This document shows positions 61,630 through 64,000 of a stretch of 64,000 bases of DNA, piece after piece. This DNA is from Pseudomonas sp. PDM16 (GTDB lineage Bacteria > Pseudomonadota > Gammaproteobacteria > Pseudomonadales > Pseudomonadaceae). The stretch spans positions 496,001-560,000 of the forward strand of contig NZ_JACVAM010000002.1 in the NCBI RefSeq assembly GCF_014851865.1, given 5' to 3'. How positions within the stretch are numbered: the stretch's first letter is position 1; the number at the start of each line of letters is the position of its first letter. A model generated the notes under the pieces. It saw nothing but the letters and a program-made list of their open reading frames with translations, was not told the origin of the DNA and ran no database searches. The position numbers and the translations under genes are program-made.

Positions 61630-61765
61630 GAAAAACTCACCCTGAGCGTCGCGAGCGGCCTCAGTCTTGGGCGGCCAGAGCGCGGTGGACTTGAGGTCCC
61701 TGAGCATTGCGAGCTCTGCCCGCACGCGGATCAGACGTGCGTAGCGGCTCAGGGCGAGTTTTTCA
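61630..61765. repeat. Possible miniature inverted-repeat element at the 3' end of trkH
   Basis: TGAAAAACTCACCCTGAGC at 61630-61648 is the reverse complement of 61747-61765 at 18 of 19 positions. The 136-base unit fills the space between the AraC and TrkH stops, and its right end supplies the TrkH stop codon. No target duplication is evident. Could be a MITE or a conserved bidirectional terminator-like structure. Confidence 0.5.
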
Positions 61766-63217
61766 GTGGCGCCAGAAGGCGGGGAGCAGCAGCACCAGCA
61801 CGGTGAGGATTTCCAGCCTGCCCAGCAGCATGCCGGCACTCAGTAGCCATTTGGCCGAGTCCGGCAGGCTGGCATAGGTCCCGGCCGGCCCTATGATCGG
61901 GCCCATGCCTGGGCCCACGCCGGATACCGTGCTGGCAGCACCGGATAGCGCGGTGATCCAGTCCAGTCCGCATAGGCTCAGGGCTAGTGCCAGGGCGGCG
62001 ATGGTGATGGTGAAGAAGAACGAGAATGCCAGAATCGAGCGGACGATGTCCTCGTCCAGGCGGTGACGATTGTACTGTTGCTTGATCACTGCCCGTGGGT
62101 GGATGAGCTGCATCAGGTTGGCCTTGAGCAGGATGAAGGCAACCTGGAAGCGGAATACCTTCAATCCACCGGCGGTGGAGCCTGAGCATCCGCCGACGAA
62201 GCCCAGATAGAAGAACAGCATGGTCGAGAATCCACCCCACAGGCTGTAGTCGCCCAGGGCGAAGCCGGTGGTGGTCATGATAGAGGTGGTGTTCACTGCT
62301 ACGTGGCGCAGGGCTTCCAGCCAGTGCAGCTGGGTGGTCAGGGCGTACCAGGTGGCCAGTACCAGCCAGCTACCGACCAGCACGAACATGAATCCGCGTA
62401 CCTGCTCGTCACGGGCCAGGGCGCGGAAGTTACCGCGCAGCGCCGATACGTAGAGCACGAACGGCAGGCTGCCAAAGATCATCACGACTACCGCCACCCA
62501 GTGCACGGCCGGCTGCTGCCATTTTGCCAGGGAGGCGTCCGAGGTGGAGAAACCGCCGGTGGAGATGGCCGACATAGCGTGATTGACGGCATCGAACAGA
62601 CTCATGCCGGCCAGCCAGAATCCCAGCACACCCAACGCGCTGAGGCCGACGTAGGCCACTACCATGTACTTGGCCACCATGTGCGAGCGCGGCATGACCT
62701 TGTCGGAGCGATCAGAGGACTCGGTCTGGAACAGGCGCATGCCACCGATCCGTAGCATCGGCAGGATCGCCACGGCCATTGCGATGAAGCCGATACCGCC
62801 GAGCCAGTGCAGCAGCGAACGCCAGATAAGGATGCCCGGCGACATGCTGTCGAGGCCGATGAATATGGTCGCACCAGTGGCGGTGATGCCTGACATGCTC
62901 TCGAAGTAGGCATCGGTGAAGCTGGCGTGCTGGGTGAAGATGAACGGCAGGGTAGCGAAGATCGATACCAGCACCCAGCTGGAGACGGTCAACATGTACA
63001 TGTCGCGCGGGCGCAGCTGACCGTGCTGCGGGCGGCCCTGGGCGATCATGGCGATGCCAGCGACGAAGGTGATCAGGCTCGACCAGAGGAAGGCATTGAT
63101 GCCCTGAGGCTGCTTGAACACCATCAGAGTGCCGACCGGTACCAGCATGCTCACCGCCAGGGTGACCAGGAAGATGCCGTTGATGAAGGCGAGAATGCGT
63201 AGGGTGGGCAGAGACAT
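61763..63217 (-). CDS. trkH: Trk potassium uptake system membrane subunit TrkH
   Basis: 484 residues. Eight or more membrane helices with four selectivity-type loops (e.g. SMSGITATGATIFIGLDS, MSAISTGGFSTSDAS, TTSIMTTTGFALGDY and AASTVSGVGPGMG). It imports potassium, driven by proton motive force, under control of TrkA. SD AAGGAA before ATG 63217. The stop falls inside the inverted-repeat element downstream. Confidence 0.95.
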   Translation of the reverse strand: MSLPTLRILAFINGIFLVTLAVSMLVPVGTLMVFKQPQGINAFLWSSLITFVAGIAMIAQGRPQHGQLRPRDMYMLTVSSWVLVSIFATLPFIFTQHASFTDAYFESMSGITATGATIFIGLDSMSPGILIWRSLLHWLGGIGFIAMAVAILPMLRIGGMRLFQTESSDRSDKVMPRSHMVAKYMVVAYVGLSALGVLGFWLAGMSLFDAVNHAMSAISTGGFSTSDASLAKWQQPAVHWVAVVVMIFGSLPFVLYVSALRGNFRALARDEQVRGFMFVLVGSWLVLATWYALTTQLHWLEALRHVAVNTTSIMTTTGFALGDYSLWGGFSTMLFFYLGFVGGCSGSTAGGLKVFRFQVAFILLKANLMQLIHPRAVIKQQYNRHRLDEDIVRSILAFSFFFTITIAALALALSLCGLDWITALSGAASTVSGVGPGMGPIIGPAGTYASLPDSAKWLLSAGMLLGRLEILTVLVLLLPAFWRH

Positions 63218-63460
63218 CGAGTTCCTTTCCGCGCTGCGGTACTGCCGATTCTAGAAGGTGCCGGTGGTGGCTGCGCCGCTCGGGGCGGTGCAACTGGCAA
63301 GTTGCGCGGGGCCAGGCAGGGGCTGGCCGCGAATGGGGCGCCATTCTACCTTGGCGCCATGCCCTGTAAATCCACCCTGTGGGGGCTTCACAGCGTGCTG
63401 CCGATTCATAGAATATGCCCTTGATCGCCGGCTGCGCCCGGTACCGTCGTGCCTTCCATC

Positions 63461-63823
63461 ATGTCCGAAACCAGTCCCTGTTTGAGCTGCGGCGCCTGCT
63501 GCGCGAATTTTCGTGTGTCTTTTTTCTGGGGCGAGTGCCGGTCATCCGGCGGCACCGTGCCGGATGAGCTGGTCGAACAGATCAGCCCCTATCACGTGGC
63601 CATGCGGGGCACCTCTGGCAAGCCGGTTCGATGTATCGGTCTGCAGGGTGAGGTGGGTGGTTCCACCTGTTGCACCCTGTACGAGCAGCGCTCCAGCACC
63701 TGCCGCGAGTTTTCCGCCAGTTGGGAGGATGGCCAGCCGAACCCGAACTGTGATGCAGCGCGTGCTGCCTATGGTCTGCCACCGCTGAGTGCTGTCGGGT
63801 GGGAGCCTGATCGCGTCGCATAA
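63461..63823 (+). CDS. YkgJ-family cysteine-cluster protein
   Basis: 120 residues from ATG 63461 (GTG 63449 also possible). Eight Cys arranged as in the YkgJ cluster: CLSCGACCANF near the start, CIGLQGEVGG-x-CC, and CREFSASWEDG then NPNC. Predicted to bind zinc or an Fe-S cluster. Proteins of this type are widespread; function unknown. Lies between trkH and a nitroreductase gene. Confidence 0.88.
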   Translation: MSETSPCLSCGACCANFRVSFFWGECRSSGGTVPDELVEQISPYHVAMRGTSGKPVRCIGLQGEVGGSTCCTLYEQRSSTCREFSASWEDGQPNPNCDAARAAYGLPPLSAVGWEPDRVA

Positions 63824-63862
63824 TCCGCTAGAATGCCGGTCCGACTTTTCTGGAGTAGGCCG

Positions 63863-64000
63863 ATGCAAGCCCTCGATCTGTTGCTCAACCGCGTGTCCGT
63901 TGGTCGCCTACTGGAGCCGGCGCCCGATGCGGCTCAGCGCGAATTGATGTTCAGGGCCGCCCTGCGTGCGCCCGATCATGGCCAGCTGCGGCCATGGCGC
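63863..64000 (+). CDS. Nitroreductase-family protein (N-terminal fragment)
   Basis: The first 46 residues only, ATG 63863, GGAG upstream, running off the window end. [20 protein letters not shown] and [13 protein letters not shown] match the YdjA-type nitroreductase N-terminus with FMN-phosphate Arg. Same direction as the YkgJ-type gene, 39 bases after it. Confidence 0.8.
   Translation, partial: MQALDLLLNRVSVGRLLEPAPDAAQRELMFRAALRAPDHGQLRPWR

Overview
The window is a typical gamma-proteobacterial chromosome segment of high GC content. It almost certainly comes from a Pseudomonas of the mendocina/oleovorans (Ectopseudomonas) or aeruginosa lineage. This rests on the ruvCAB-ybgC-tolQRAB-oprL-cpoB-queE-queC-tRNA-Lys order, a CyaB-type MASE2 adenylate cyclase, the folE-folX-folM pterin cluster, the etfBA/ETF-QO divergon and the slyD/gpx/OYE block. 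The species call is an inference from remembered gene order and protein similarity; no database was searched. I see no prophage, insertion sequence with a transposase, CRISPR array or integron. The DNA is dense core genome with a few accessory-looking inserts.

Layout: 1-3.0 kb holds small secreted and regulatory genes (LysR, AhpD-like peroxidase, LysE exporter). 3.1-9.9 kb has an OmpA-type lipoprotein, then a large CHASE/PAS/PAS hybrid kinase with three receiver domains, followed by a REC-PAS-GGDEF-EAL protein. Together these look like a phosphorelay feeding cyclic-di-GMP. 9.9-14.6 kb has an acyltransferase and the DUF3565-ackA-pta acetate operon on the minus strand. 14.6-18.4 kb is a redox/electrophile block: slyD, glutathione peroxidase, nitroreductase, a NemR-like TetR regulator and an Old Yellow Enzyme. 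Those last two share an operator-like sequence. 18.6-27.7 kb holds Holliday-junction repair (ruvCAB, with a LexA-like box), the Tol-Pal envelope machine, queuosine precursor synthesis and tRNA-Lys.

27.8-31.8 kb is an iron-starvation cell-surface signalling module (ECF sigma, FecR anti-sigma, TonB receptor). 31.9-35.6 kb is the electron-transfer-flavoprotein divergon with a PsrA-like box. 35.6-38.6 kb has a lipase-like hydrolase and a tightly overlapped three-gene envelope operon of unknown function: an orphan solute-binding protein and two DUF4398 lipoproteins, one carrying OmpA. 38.8-39.3 kb is an Arg-His-Leu tRNA operon with its promoter. 39.4-49.2 kb mixes folD, LysR/lrgAB, an aldolase-hydrolase-DUF1569 operon, a secreted Ser-Gly repeat protein, beta-oxidation-type genes and a SirB1 protein.

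49.4-55.1 kb contains a coiled-coil membrane protein, the tetrahydromonapterin operon (folM-folE-folX with DUF1244 and HopJ-like genes) and class I fumarase. 55.4-64 kb contains a membrane diguanylate cyclase coupled to a 2Fe-2S reductase, an enoyl-CoA isomerase-like protein, CyaB, an Mpo1-like protein, an AraC regulator, TrkH bordered by an inverted-repeat element, a YkgJ-type cysteine-cluster protein and the start of a nitroreductase.

The most system-like unexplained unit is the solute-binding/DUF4398/OmpA operon at 36.6-38.6 kb. The best regulatory observations are the LexA-like box before ruvC, the PsrA-like box between ETF-QO and etfB, and the duplicated operator around the TetR/OYE pair. 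All start sites are chosen by eye from Shine-Dalgarno (SD) sequences and family lengths.
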